DNA of 64,000 nt from Neomoorella carbonis (GTDB lineage Bacteria; Bacillota; DSM-521; Neomoorellales; Neomoorellaceae): NCBI RefSeq assembly GCF_045278715.1, contig NZ_CP136420.1, positions 372,001-436,000 on the forward strand, in the 5' to 3' direction. Position numbers and translations under genes: made by a program. The notes under the pieces are model-generated. The model was not told the origin of the DNA. It was given only the letters and a program-made list of their open reading frames with translations, and searched no databases. Shown one piece after another: positions 8,601 to 16,662 of this stretch. Each line of letters starts with the position of its first letter. Within the stretch, counting starts at the first letter, position 1.

Positions 8601-10163
8601 GGGTTCAAACGTTTCCCCAGCAACGACGATTTCCCGGTACTCACTCCCAACGGCCTCCAGAAGGCGTTGTTGTAAAGACTGAATCTCTTGTAGTAGCTGG
8701 CGCCGCTGGACGGCCAAGCCGGCTGCTTCTTCTTCTAGAGTTCTTGCATCACTCTGACTGAGTTGTTCTGCGATATGATTCACGGCTTCTTCAAGCTGCC
8801 TGCGGCTCTCCAAATCGTCATCGAGAACGTTCACACAAAGGGGCCGTAGTGGGTCTACGATCTGATCACGTAGCACACGTAAAGCTTTGGAGGTATGGGC
8901 AGTAACCAGTACAGTTTTACCCTGTGCGAGAAGATGACCAATTAGGTTGGCAATGGTATGCGTCTTACCGGTACCCGGTGGGCCCTGTACCAGTACCCCA
9001 CCATACCGATCTAGTCTCTCTGCAATCCGCAATTGTTCTCTGTTCCAAGACTTGCTAAAAAGGACTCCCTCTGGCTCGTTACCAGGCAGTAGGGTATGTA
9101 ACCTCTCTTCTGGTTCATCGTTATTCTCGGATATCTCAACGCCCACAATCCCAGATAAAAATGATGGCAGATTTTCACGTTCAGGTAGATCTTCCAAGAT
9201 CAGATCCAGCGCACGGGCAAACCCCTGCGTGCGTTGGCGTAAAAAGAGTACCGGAGATCGTCCGATAATTGGTTGCAGTGCTTCCTTTGGCGGCAACTCA
9301 TTCCCAATGAACCGACCATGTGGGGAAAGGATTTGCACCAAACGCCGGAAGAAACCAGAAGTATCCTCACTTCCCAACGGGTGAAAACCTACATGCTCCA
9401 ATTCCTCGTGGACACTGCCGAGTTGCTCCGGGTTGACTACAGGAGCATCACGAAGTACAACAGTATAAAGCTCGGGATTTCTACCTATGTCGACAATGCG
9501 AAACTCCGGTATATCAGCATCGAATTCTAATTGAACGGGAAGTAATAGCAAAGGATGATAGATGATTTCTTGTTCAATTTTCCAGCTGAGGATACCATCT
9601 CCAACTACCAGCTCCACTCGCTCGCCTTCGCGACCCAAGCGTCCGTATAGCTCGTAGAGGGTTTCAAAAACCTTCATAGTTTGCCGCGCTGGACGCTCGT
9701 TTTCTGCCCATTCTTTCCACAATACTCGCCAACGTTCAAAATCCTGCACTCGCTGCTCATCGTCCTCAAAACGCATTACTTGCGTTTCTCTGTTTGGCTG
9801 TTCTACGTTCCGGCTCGAATATGGAATTACGTCGTGTTTTAGGGGGTCTTCCCAACCGGGTTGCAACCATCCTTCAAGAGAAGGAGGAGGCGCAGGAGGT
9901 TTCGTAAGCCGAGGGCGTTGTACTGTGAGAATGAATTCAGACGTCTCGGTCTCCTGTGCAGTAGCTTCTACGCGCTGTTTCGCCGAAAGAACGAATCCGC
10001 GGTGAATTGCAGGATGGTTGGGGAGTTCGGAGAGCCAGAGCCGCCAGGGCTGGTCGTCTATATGTTTTGGGAAAAAGTGGCGGATGCGCGCATATTCACG
10101 CAGAAATCTGTAGATGCGAATTAAACGTTCCCGTGCTAACGGTAGGTTTGCACTAACACTCAT
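5643..10163 (-). CDS. Giant SF1 helicase-nuclease (C-terminal Vsr/DUF559-like endonuclease), defence candidate
   Basis: A ~1,506-residue protein. I chose the ATG at 10163 (MSVSANLP) over the upstream GTG because a GGGGG ribosome site precedes it. Motifs: Walker A GPPGTGKT (~393), Walker B VVIIDEASQ (~1079), FRCVPEI (~1163), QFQGDEREVV (~1278), VAASRAKDQ (~1312). About 680 residues of largely helical, coiled-coil-like sequence separate Walker A from Walker B, a very large insertion. The last ~110 residues (IECDGDRWH ~1406, then RIRGSEF) match the small PD-(D/E)xK/Vsr-like nuclease module. Single-chain helicase-Vsr proteins of this kind are known defence-island genes; an anti-phage role is inferred from architecture and setting. 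It stands alone on the minus strand. Confidence 0.85.
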   Translation of the reverse strand: MSVSANLPLARERLIRIYRFLREYARIRHFFPKHIDDQPWRLWLSELPNHPAIHRGFVLSAKQRVEATAQETETSEFILTVQRPRLTKPPAPPPSLEGWLQPGWEDPLKHDVIPYSSRNVEQPNRETQVMRFEDDEQRVQDFERWRVLWKEWAENERPARQTMKVFETLYELYGRLGREGERVELVVGDGILSWKIEQEIIYHPLLLLPVQLEFDADIPEFRIVDIGRNPELYTVVLRDAPVVNPEQLGSVHEELEHVGFHPLGSEDTSGFFRRLVQILSPHGRFIGNELPPKEALQPIIGRSPVLFLRQRTQGFARALDLILEDLPERENLPSFLSGIVGVEISENNDEPEERLHTLLPGNEPEGVLFSKSWNREQLRIAERLDRYGGVLVQGPPGTGKTHTIANLIGHLLAQGKTVLVTAHTSKALRVLRDQIVDPLRPLCVNVLDDDLESRRQLEEAVNHIAEQLSQSDARTLEEEAAGLAVQRRQLLQEIQSLQQRLLEAVGSEYREIVVAGETFEPSKAGRLVAEGKGHHDWIPEPVEPGHPLPLSITELAELYQTNATVTPEDEQEMVLGLPAPENLLVPEQFAELAAILARPVEAVPSELWESGLEFEESAETLEALAREAKAVGKQLLQAELWELAAAESGFKGEAHCAPWQHLLDLTGRVDRQAAEFHELCILHRPQLAPNIPLDEQERLAVELAAEAERRGGSIRGLSLLLRPAWRRFVQSTSVASGQPRLAEHFRALAAAAGLAQLRNELLARWEYLITRRGGPSPDYLGEEPERAVAQYAPRFRHWLELNDRALLPLVETLQRHGFRWEAFRRQQPPDPSPFGELRVLGSALMEQLPPILEARAQLIRQSNARTKLEEFARRLEALRGRKQSVITEQLYGAVQHRDVETYCALYTRLTDLYRRQAHLQRRQELLARLERVAPGWAAAIRSRQGVHGQAKLPGDPMGAWRWRQLHDELARRASLSVPELQEHLRKRMDTLRQVTAELIKYRAWAAQLRRTTLSQQQALVGWLNIIRRLGKGTGKRAIELRAEAARQLSRAREAVPVWIMPLARVVEQFNPRTTRFDVVIIDEASQCDALALVALYLADRAVVVGDHEQVSPEGVGQELERIEAIITEYLRDIPNAILYDGRRSIYDIARESFGGAIMLVEHFRCVPEIIQFSNLLCYNGRIKPLRESSNVVLKPHVVPYRVKEAYVENRVNRKEALELVSLLVAAVQHPAYEGKTFGVISLVGEEQARFIDSLLRQYLPEREYKKRRILCGTAAQFQGDEREVVFLSLVDAPTGTPLPKREDDRFRQRFNVAASRAKDQMWVVYSLDPHVDLKPGDLRRRLIEYALDPEAATRALINESARTQSPFEREVLQRLVAAGYRTYAQWPVGYYVIDLVVEGSGQRVAIECDGDRWHPLEKLPEDLARQAVLERLGWKFIRIRGSEFYQEPDRTMERVFEQLRSHGIEPEGYLSEGSSSNVRGELIEEIINNATQLRCEWEASKKVESV

Positions 10164-10607
10164 AGTACAAAATATCCCCCACACCTAAGTAAACTTCACT
10201 TGGCAGCAAGAGGTCTGCCTGGCTGGCAGCCAAACCACATCCCTCCCGAAATAACTTTTATTCTACATTTTTCCTCGTCCTTCCTCTCTGACACGGGAAA
10301 TTTTGGGTACAAGTTAAAAGATAACCAATCAAGGCAAGATGCCTTGCTCAGGCCCCCATTATGCGCTGGGGAGAGGAATTTGAGAATTTGCGGGTTGAAG
10401 TTGAGCAGCCGCTATATTCCTTCTTCTCCTACTTCTTTATCGGGCAGTTTAAGATTAATTACGAGTCTATTATCCCCCGGAAGTTGGCGCTTCTACCCAT
10501 AATGGCATATTTCTATTTTATAAGAACGAAGGGATAACCTATAATAAATTCACACCTAAATGTCAGCGCGGAATTGTTTAACCAGAACCCTAAGCCGAAA
10601 AGCACGC

Positions 10608-10670
10608 GCCCACTTCCTCCGCGGCCCTGCAGCCCGCTCCGGGAGAGGGTGCAGGTCAGCTACCCATACC
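10608..10670 (+). repeat. GC-rich palindromic repeat, copy 2
   Basis: Second copy of the 3758-3820 element: same CCTCCGCGGCCCTGC core, same CCGCTCCGGGAGAGGG, then AGCTACC-ATA. Both copies sit in gene-free DNA beside defence-type helicase genes. Confidence 0.75.
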
Positions 10671-10718
10671 CCTGTAGTTGTAGTTATAAAGCTAAGGGTT
10701 TTACCCTGTAGTGAAATC

Positions 10719-10752
10719 AAGCCCTCTGGAGGATTACCAGAGGGCTTGGTAT
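10719..10752 (+). terminator. 11-bp perfect hairpin, terminator-like
   Basis: AAGCCCTCTGG / CCAGAGGGCTT with a seven-base loop. Only a weak T-rich tail follows, so termination strength is uncertain. No gene ends directly upstream. Confidence 0.5.
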
Positions 10753-11015
10753 TTGCTTCTATTGTAATGTAGCAGCGATATCCCCCAAAATTGATACTCA
10801 CCCCGCATACTGCCTCAAATCTATGGTGATATTGCGGAAGTTCTCATTATGACCAGCGATAAAAGCTGGCGAAAAATTGAAAAATACCATGGGCAGAAAC
10901 TTACTATAGCGGAGATTCGTACTCTGCCGTCCTATCGGTGATTATGCCGTGTTTCTTGGGGGATTACTTGCAAACAGAACGCTTGGACGGAAATGAAATG
11001 GGAAGGTTTAAAGAG

Positions 11016-11363
11016 TTACGGTAAAACATCGTCTGAGACCTGGAGCGCGGCGATAAAGGCGGCGATGTTTTTGGCCGGGACGCCGGTACGTTCGGCCAGC
11101 AGTTTGACCAGCGGGTCGTCGGCCAGGGAAAAATAGTTGGCCAGGGGTAAATGGTTGGTGGCTTTACCCAGCCCTACCAGCTCGTCCAAGGAAACACCAA
11201 AGAGCTGGCCAAGTCTAACCAGCGTTTCCAGGCCTGGTTGCTTTGTCCCGCGCTCCCAGTTGGCGACGGTGGGACGCTCTACGCCGACCATCCTGGCCAC
11301 GTCTTCCTGCCGCAGGCCCCTCCGCTGGCGTAACTGCTTTAGAGACTCTCCAAACTTCAGCAT
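11016..11363 (-). CDS. XRE-family HTH transcriptional regulator
   Basis: 115 aa from the ATG at 11363, chosen because GATAGGTGG lies eight bases upstream; the GTGs further up overlap that site. An HTH_3 domain fills residues ~4-60 (LRQRRGLRQEDVARMVGV... PTVANWERG... FGVSLDELV). The C-terminal ~50 residues are helical and may mediate oligomerisation. It is a single gene, and the ~100-base leader in front of it is shared with motA at 46.9 kb. The target is unknown; an autorepressor of the accessory region is plausible. Confidence 0.85.
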   Translation of the reverse strand: MLKFGESLKQLRQRRGLRQEDVARMVGVERPTVANWERGTKQPGLETLVRLGQLFGVSLDELVGLGKATNHLPLANYFSLADDPLVKLLAERTGVPAKNIAAFIAALQVSDDVLP

Positions 11364-11470
11364 AATTATCACCACCTATCTCAATAATTTGCTTCTAGCT
11401 TGTTAAATCTTCTGCTCTCTTAGAGTTTCATTTTTTATGATGAGGTCCAAGAGGGCAGATGAAGCCCAGT
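11364..11470 (-). repeat. Conserved ~100-nt leader repeat, copy A (upstream of XRE gene)
   Basis: Read on the minus strand: an 11-bp hairpin (TCTGCCCTCTT / AAGAGAGCAGA, one G-T pair, AT-rich loop), then ~40 bases ending GAGATAGGTGGT, which is the ribosome site of the next gene. The same sequence, about 85% identical by eye, precedes motA (46869-46976). Terminal inverted repeats were not seen, so a transcribed regulatory leader fits better than a mobile element. Confidence 0.7.
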
Positions 11471-12142
11471 TATTGTGAATAATGCGGGCATCGCAAAACC
11501 AAGGCCTATGTGAGTTTTACCCGCGGCTTGTGTGATATGACCCATGGTTAAATTTCCAGCTGCTCATTTATGTTTTTGTAAAAAGTGTTTGATCCTTGCG
11601 GTACCTTTGGGACAATCACGGTAGAACCAATAGCGGGGCAGTTTCATCACCTCCTGCACTTCCTATTGCCTTTTTACACTTTGAGACAATAACATTTCCA
11701 ATTCAGGGTCTTGATATTTTACGCGAGTCTAGGTTTCCAATAGAAACATTATATGCATAGAATCCCGCCCTTACTTAAAATATAACCCATAGAGAACGGC
11801 TCGCTCACAGCGGAATATTAATAAAGGGACAGTTTAGCGTTAATGATTGGGATGAAAAACCGTCCCGGAGCCGCAACATAAATATACTTATCCAATTATA
11901 ACCTTTTAGAAGTGTTGTGAGAAACCCTTTTAAATCACAGCTGGCCGCAGTAGTGGTGCCATTGCCAATAAGGATACGAGGCCGGTTGCCGAACACCTGC
12001 CACTAGAATTCATGAGCCTTCATCGTTCGACAAGATTTTTATGTGGGTAGCCATCTTCTATTGACAAGTTCCCAAAAGAGCACATATAATGTTTCCTAAA
12101 GGCACAAAAAGGCGAGTGATACGCCTGAAAAGGAGGCAGCCT
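11471..12142. other. Intergenic region, no supported gene
   Basis: About 670 bases. One 27-codon minus-strand ORF (11647-11564, MKLPRYWFYR...) has an AGGAGGTG directly before its ATG, but it is too short to call. Otherwise nothing recognisable. Confidence 0.5.
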
Positions 12143-12382
12143 ATGCGCACTGCCCTGCGCAAGGCGCGGCTCAAGGCCGGCCTGACACAATCAGAACTGG
12201 CCCACCAGGTGGGGTTGAGACGTGCTTCCTACACCAATATTGAGAAGGGGCACAAAAACCCTTCCGTGAGTACCGCTCTCCGCATCGCCCGGGCCCTTAA
12301 CCGACCGGTTGAGGAGCTCTTTGCCGACGAGTTCTATGCCGTCCATGGTGCCAGGAGCGGGAGGAGGGCGATGGGCGGCTGA
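12143..12382 (+). CDS. XRE-family HTH regulator, compact
   Basis: 79 aa from the ATG at 12143, preceded by AAAGGAGG at six bases. The HTH domain covers almost the whole protein (LRKARLKAGLTQSELAHQVGLRRASYTNIEKG in segments ~4-36, then a recognition-helix region and ALNRPVEELF). It resembles the YgzD/Cro-type small repressors of 65-80 residues often found in toxin-antitoxin or phage contexts. The C-terminal tail is Arg/Gly-rich. No partner toxin lies beside it. Confidence 0.8.
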   Translation: MRTALRKARLKAGLTQSELAHQVGLRRASYTNIEKGHKNPSVSTALRIARALNRPVEELFADEFYAVHGARSGRRAMGG

Positions 12383-12580
12383 CCGCCGGAAGTAAATATT
12401 GCCATTGCTGCCGCGGATTATGCATCTGGCCCCGGTCTCGAGCAACACCTTGGAGCCGAACCATGGGCTGGACTTCGGCATCCTCACCCTTAAATAAAGC
12501 CCTGAGCTTTTTAAAGGGGGTATCAGACTGGGCAACGTCGACTGCTAGAAGTCGTTGGACATTTTAAGGGGGAGCGAAAT

Positions 12581-12730
12581 ATGGTTGATGGCCCATTAAC
12601 TGAAGAAGAAATTAACGAGCTGTTAGCTGCGTATGAAGAGCTAACAAGCCGGATTAGAGAGGGCAAAGTTCTACCGCTCACGGATCTGTCTATTGAAGAA
12701 ACGGTGAATAAGAATTATTCCTGGGAATAA
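12581..12730 (+). CDS. Small hypothetical acidic protein, 49 aa
   Basis: ATG at 12581 with AAGGGGGAG seven bases upstream. The peptide MVDGPLTEEEINELL... is a charged helix followed by a short extended tail ending NYSWE. It resembles short antitoxin or anti-regulator peptides in composition, but no family is recognised. It ends 60 bases before the c-di-GMP aptamer. Confidence 0.55.
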   Translation: MVDGPLTEEEINELLAAYEELTSRIREGKVLPLTDLSIEETVNKNYSWE

Positions 12731-12789
12731 AGGGTGTACATTTTTGTAAGTAAGCCAGTAAATACCAAAAGTTAAAAGGGTTGTTATCA

Positions 12790-12881
12790 GACACCGTTAA
12801 GGGCAAACCGGTCGAAAGACTGGGGCGCAAAGCCGTGGGCCTAAGGCTTGTAAGAGCTATGGCTGCCAGGTTGCCGGTGGA
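12790..12881 (+). promoter_or_regulatory. Cyclic-di-GMP-I (GEMM) riboswitch aptamer
   Basis: Matches the GEMM consensus: closing stem CACCG (12792-12796) / CGGTG (12875-12879), AGGGCAAACC, a GAAA-capped hairpin (CCGGTC-GAAA-GACTGG), GGGCGCAAAGCC and GGCCTAA, then the second helix TAAGAGCTATGGCT. The tetraloop and its receptor are both present. A terminator follows at 12920 and the chemosensory operon starts at 13177, so expression of that operon should respond to c-di-GMP. Whether ligand turns it on or off cannot be told by eye. Confidence 0.92.
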
Positions 12882-12919
12882 CCTTCTGGGAGACGAAGGG
12901 AATTATGTTTGCTCTTAGA

Positions 12920-12952
12920 GGGAACAGGTAACCTGTCCCCTTATTTTTTTTG
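12920..12952 (+). terminator. Riboswitch expression-platform terminator
   Basis: GGGAACAGG / CCTGTCCC stem with one bulged A, followed by a long T run (12941-12951). It lies between the aptamer and the receptor gene and is the likely switch point. Confidence 0.85.
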
Positions 12953-13176
12953 TTAGACGGAAATTATTTTCGCGAAGCAGACAAGTATCGCTGCTTAAGG
13001 TTAGAAGGCTCATAAGTTTTTTAACAGGACAGTTCGCCGAGGTATTGTTTTTGGAGAAATGGGCTCGAAGGAGGGATGGCTACATAAAAATGGAAATAAA
13101 CGGATAAATAATTGAAAATAGCACTTAAATTAATTTAATAACACTTAAAATATTAAATTCAGGAGGACTGATAACC

Positions 13177-15120
13177 ATGGCTATTGATGCCACCAAAACA
13201 CTGGAACCATTACCTTCTGCTAGTCGAGGGATATACAGCGATACCAGTAAGAGTGGAGCGGTCAAAGAAGGGGACAAAAAGGAAATGGAGTTACGGAGGA
13301 GGCAGGCACGTACTTTTGCGAAGCAACAACAGATTGCCGAGCGGATAGCCAGCGCGACGGAACAACTTTCTTCTGGCGTAGAAGAGGCTTCCAATGCAGT
13401 AGAAGAATTGCGCACTGCCATGGAGCAGATAGCCAGCGGAGCACAAGAGGCCAGCGGTGCTACCCAGCAGTCCCTGTCCGCTATTCAGGTTATTGGCGAA
13501 GCTGCCAAGGTGTCGGTAAAGCAGACCCGGGAATCCCTCACTCGTTGTGAAGCCATTAGAAACCTGGTGAGCCGCACGAGTGAGGATATTGAGGTCCTGA
13601 TACAAGGGGTAGACGCCAGCGCCGCCAGGAGCGAGGAGTCGGCTAGGCTGGTAGCGAAGCTGGAAGAAGAAGCGTCCAAGATTGGCGAGATTGTCCGCAC
13701 CGTGGTAAGGATAGCCGACCAGACCAACCTTCTGGCCCTGAACGCTGCCATTGAGGCGGCGCGGGCTGGGGAGCACGGCCGCGGGTTTGCTGTAGTGGCG
13801 GACGAAGTAAGAACCTTGGCAGAGACTTCCGAGAAAGCGGCCAGCGACATCAGGAAGATAGTCGGTAGCGTGCAGGAAGACGTGCGAACGGTGGCTGAAG
13901 CCATCAACAAAGCGGCCGAGGTAGCCAGGGGTGAGACGGAAAAAGGCAAGGCCATTACGGAAGAGCTTAAGAAGATAGCCGCTTCTGTAGCCAATGTAGT
14001 GGAAGGAGCTACCAGAATCGAGCAACTGGTCACGGAAGTAGAAAAAGCGGTAGCCGAGTTCCAGAAAGGTAGTGAACAGATAGCTGCCAATGCTGAGGAG
14101 CAGGCCAGCGCCGCCGAGCAGGCCTTGCAGGGGGTTCAACAACAGGTTCGGGCACTAAACGAAATAAGCAATAATAGCAATAATTTAGCGGATTTGGCTG
14201 ATGAACTCAAGCATTCGACCGATGTGGTCAAATCAGCCGAGGGCCTGGCGGCGGCGGCAGAAGAACTATCCTCGGCCATTGAGGAGGCCAGCCGTTCGGC
14301 AGAAGAGATTAATGCGGCCCTAAATCAGATGGCGAAATCGGCAGAGCAGCAGGCTTCAGCGTCCGAGGAAGCCTCCGTCGCCATCAAGCAGATCGAAAAA
14401 TCGATGGGAGTAATTGCGAAGGAGGCCGATGATTCCAGAGCGGCAGCAAAGGAGCTCAGCGACTTGCTGGCTGCAAATAAAGTCAGGGTAAATGAGCTGA
14501 TTAAAGGCATCAGGCAGGCAGCAGCAACCAACCTTGAGAACGTACAGAAAGTTAACCAGCTGGAGCGGAACGCCCGCATGATCGACAAGATAGTAGACAC
14601 CATTGCGAGCGTAAGCATCCAGACCAACATGCTGGCAGTAAGCGGCGCTATTGAGGCAGCCCGGGCGGGTGAATACGGCAAGGGGTTCGCGGTAGTAGCT
14701 TCAGACATTCGTAACCTTGCCCAGGAAAGTGCCCGCAACGCCGAGCAGATCAAGGAAATGGTAAAAGGTATTCAAGAACAGGTGACGAATGTACTCCGGG
14801 ATATTACTACTATTGGAGAAGTGGTTCAGAAGGAAGCGGAAAAAGCTCAAAAGACAACGTCCGACATTGACATAATCGAAGCCGATATGCGGGTGGTCGT
14901 AGAAGGGGTGGAAACGGTTAAAAAGCAGGCAGACGAAAGCCTCCTGAGGGTGGAAGAAGCAGCCAAAGGAGTAGAACAGATAGCCACGTCTGCCCAGGAA
15001 GCCAGTAAGGCGGCACAGGAAGCAGCCGTCGCCAGCCGCCAGCAAGCGGAAGGCATGAAGGAGCTTGCCCAGGCTATCGAGGAGATTGCAGCCATGGCGG
15101 ACGAGCTCCAGCAGGGCTAA
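13177..15120 (+). CDS. Soluble chemoreceptor with two tandem MCP signalling domains
   Basis: 647 aa, ATG with AGGAGG 10 bases upstream. No transmembrane segment, signal peptide or ligand-binding domain is visible; residues 1-45 are polar. Two complete methyl-accepting-type hairpin tips occur: NLLALNAAIEAARAGEHGRG (~184) and NMLAVSGAIEAARAGEYGKG (~482), each in a ~300-residue coiled coil. The tip binds CheA and CheW in known receptors. Duplication in one chain could pre-form a receptor array unit. First gene of the che operon behind the c-di-GMP riboswitch. Input must come through a partner, the cytoplasm or the N-terminus; this is inference. Confidence 0.93.
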   Translation: MAIDATKTLEPLPSASRGIYSDTSKSGAVKEGDKKEMELRRRQARTFAKQQQIAERIASATEQLSSGVEEASNAVEELRTAMEQIASGAQEASGATQQSLSAIQVIGEAAKVSVKQTRESLTRCEAIRNLVSRTSEDIEVLIQGVDASAARSEESARLVAKLEEEASKIGEIVRTVVRIADQTNLLALNAAIEAARAGEHGRGFAVVADEVRTLAETSEKAASDIRKIVGSVQEDVRTVAEAINKAAEVARGETEKGKAITEELKKIAASVANVVEGATRIEQLVTEVEKAVAEFQKGSEQIAANAEEQASAAEQALQGVQQQVRALNEISNNSNNLADLADELKHSTDVVKSAEGLAAAAEELSSAIEEASRSAEEINAALNQMAKSAEQQASASEEASVAIKQIEKSMGVIAKEADDSRAAAKELSDLLAANKVRVNELIKGIRQAAATNLENVQKVNQLERNARMIDKIVDTIASVSIQTNMLAVSGAIEAARAGEYGKGFAVVASDIRNLAQESARNAEQIKEMVKGIQEQVTNVLRDITTIGEVVQKEAEKAQKTTSDIDIIEADMRVVVEGVETVKKQADESLLRVEEAAKGVEQIATSAQEASKAAQEAAVASRQQAEGMKELAQAIEEIAAMADELQQG

Positions 15121-15150
15121 AGGAATAGGGGTAAACGAGGAGGAAAGTAT

Positions 15151-16662
15151 ATGGCAGTAGCCGGTGGGTCGGTTGCAAGCTCTGACCAATACGTGGTTTT
15201 TCGCTTGGGCGAGGAAAGCTACGGCATAGCGATAGAGTACCTCCAGGAGATCATTCGCGTTCCTTACGTGGTGAAGGTGCCCCTGACGCCCCCGTACATG
15301 CGGGGGCTCGCCAACCTGAGGGGCAACATTCTCCCGATTTATGACACCCGCCTGCGGTTAGGTATAAACGCTACGGATGATGACGAGAGCAACCGGGTGA
15401 TAGTGGTTAATGCTGGAGGGAAGCAGGCGGGCTATGTAGTGGACCGGGTAGAAGGCGTTATAGATATTCCCAGGGAAGCCGTAGAGGAATTCCGGGAAAA
15501 AGGTGATACTGGAGGTTACGTAACCAGGGCAGCCCGTGTGGGCGAGGGCAAGCTTGCCCTTCTTATAGATATGGACAATATGCTTAAAGATATAGGTTTA
15601 AACGACAGCAGGATAACTTCTATCGAAGGCAATAAAGATTACGAGAACCCTGGTGCTAAAGAAGAAGAAAGCAGTGCCGAGGAAAACGAGCAACAGCTTC
15701 TGACCTTTCAGGTAGGAAAAGAAGAGTACGCTTTGGACATCGCTGACGTTCAAGAGATAGTGCATTTGCCGGAAAACTGGAATGTAGTACCTGATGTTCC
15801 TCCCTATGTCCTGGGACTGGTGTCGCTGCGGGACAGGGTTTTACCCCTCATCAGTATGAGGAGGCTTTTCGGCCTTCCGGAGGAGGGTGATGTTCCTGGT
15901 GGCAGAATAGTAGTAGCGTACGTAGGGGAAGGCAAGAGAGTAGCCGTCGGTCTAGTAGTGGACAGCGTAGCTGAAGTTTTGAGAGTGGCAGAGCGGATAT
16001 TGGAACCGGTGCCTTCCGTGGTGCGTTGTGCCGGGGATGAATTTGCTGCCATATGCCGGCTGACAGACGAGCGCATGTTATTTGTACTTGACGCCTCCAG
16101 GCTGTTGCGAGATGTTGCGTTTCTTACGGAATGGGAACAGGGAGTAGCAGAGGAAGCAGGTGCTTCTAGCCGGAGGGTGTTGGAAGAGGAGCGGCAGCTT
16201 GTGACTTTTTTCCTGGATGAGGAAGAGTTTGCTCTGCCCATAGACAGCGTCCGTGAGATAATTCGCGCAGGCCGTATAACCGTCGTACCCAGGATGCCGG
16301 ACTTTGTGAAGGGGATATTGAATCTTCGAGGGAGTATAGTGCCCATTATCGACTTGCGGTGCAAATTCGGCTATCCCGAGAGAGAAATAGATGAACAGGT
16401 ACGAATTTTAATCTGCGAAGGGAATACATCAGTGATGGGCCTGATGGTCGACGGCGTAAAGGAAGTAGCCAAAATTAGTATGAGCAGCATTGAAGCCACG
16501 CCTCAAGTTTTAGTGAAAGACAGTATCCAGTCTTTCGTTGCAGGGATAGCCAAGTTTGGCGGCGAGCGTAACGTAATACTTTTAGACCCGGCGCGTGTAC
16601 TGTCCTGGGAAGAGCGCGACAAACTTATAGAAGCGGTGGAGGAGACGGATAGCGGCAGATGA
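15151..16662 (+). CDS. cheW: Triple-domain CheW adaptor
   Basis: 503 aa, three CheW domains in a row where classical CheW is a single ~150-residue domain. Domain 1 (~8-150) has VVFRLGEESYGI and GLANLRGNILPIYD. Domain 2 (~182-320) has LTFQVGKEEYAL and GLVSLRDRVLPLI. Domain 3 (~345-495) has VTFFLDEEEFAL and GILNLRGSIVPIID. Acidic linkers join them. CheW couples receptor tips to the CheA P5 domain, so three linked copies could bridge several receptor or kinase units. GAGGAGG precedes the ATG. The stop overlaps cheB by four bases. Confidence 0.95.
   Translation: MAVAGGSVASSDQYVVFRLGEESYGIAIEYLQEIIRVPYVVKVPLTPPYMRGLANLRGNILPIYDTRLRLGINATDDDESNRVIVVNAGGKQAGYVVDRVEGVIDIPREAVEEFREKGDTGGYVTRAARVGEGKLALLIDMDNMLKDIGLNDSRITSIEGNKDYENPGAKEEESSAEENEQQLLTFQVGKEEYALDIADVQEIVHLPENWNVVPDVPPYVLGLVSLRDRVLPLISMRRLFGLPEEGDVPGGRIVVAYVGEGKRVAVGLVVDSVAEVLRVAERILEPVPSVVRCAGDEFAAICRLTDERMLFVLDASRLLRDVAFLTEWEQGVAEEAGASSRRVLEEERQLVTFFLDEEEFALPIDSVREIIRAGRITVVPRMPDFVKGILNLRGSIVPIIDLRCKFGYPEREIDEQVRILICEGNTSVMGLMVDGVKEVAKISMSSIEATPQVLVKDSIQSFVAGIAKFGGERNVILLDPARVLSWEERDKLIEAVEETDSGR

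Larger units (their letters stand above)
10164..11015. other. Intergenic region with repeat, hairpin and one weak small ORF
   Basis: Holds the second GC-rich palindrome (10608-10670) and a hairpin (10719-10747). A 58-codon ORF (ATG 10361, TAA 10535) encodes an aromatic-rich peptide beginning MRWGEEFENL. It has no ribosome site, so it may be a gene remnant. Nothing else is supported. Confidence 0.5.

Noticed and set aside
11805..11996. 63-residue minus-strand frame
   Set aside because: No ribosome site and no family pattern; lies in a gene-free interval.
11016..12382. Prophage, based on two XRE regulators
   Set aside because: No integrase, portal, terminase or structural genes are present.
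13291..14142. Long antisense frames inside the receptor gene
   Set aside because: Mirror of a repetitive coiled-coil gene with strong third-position bias; no start signal or recognisable family.
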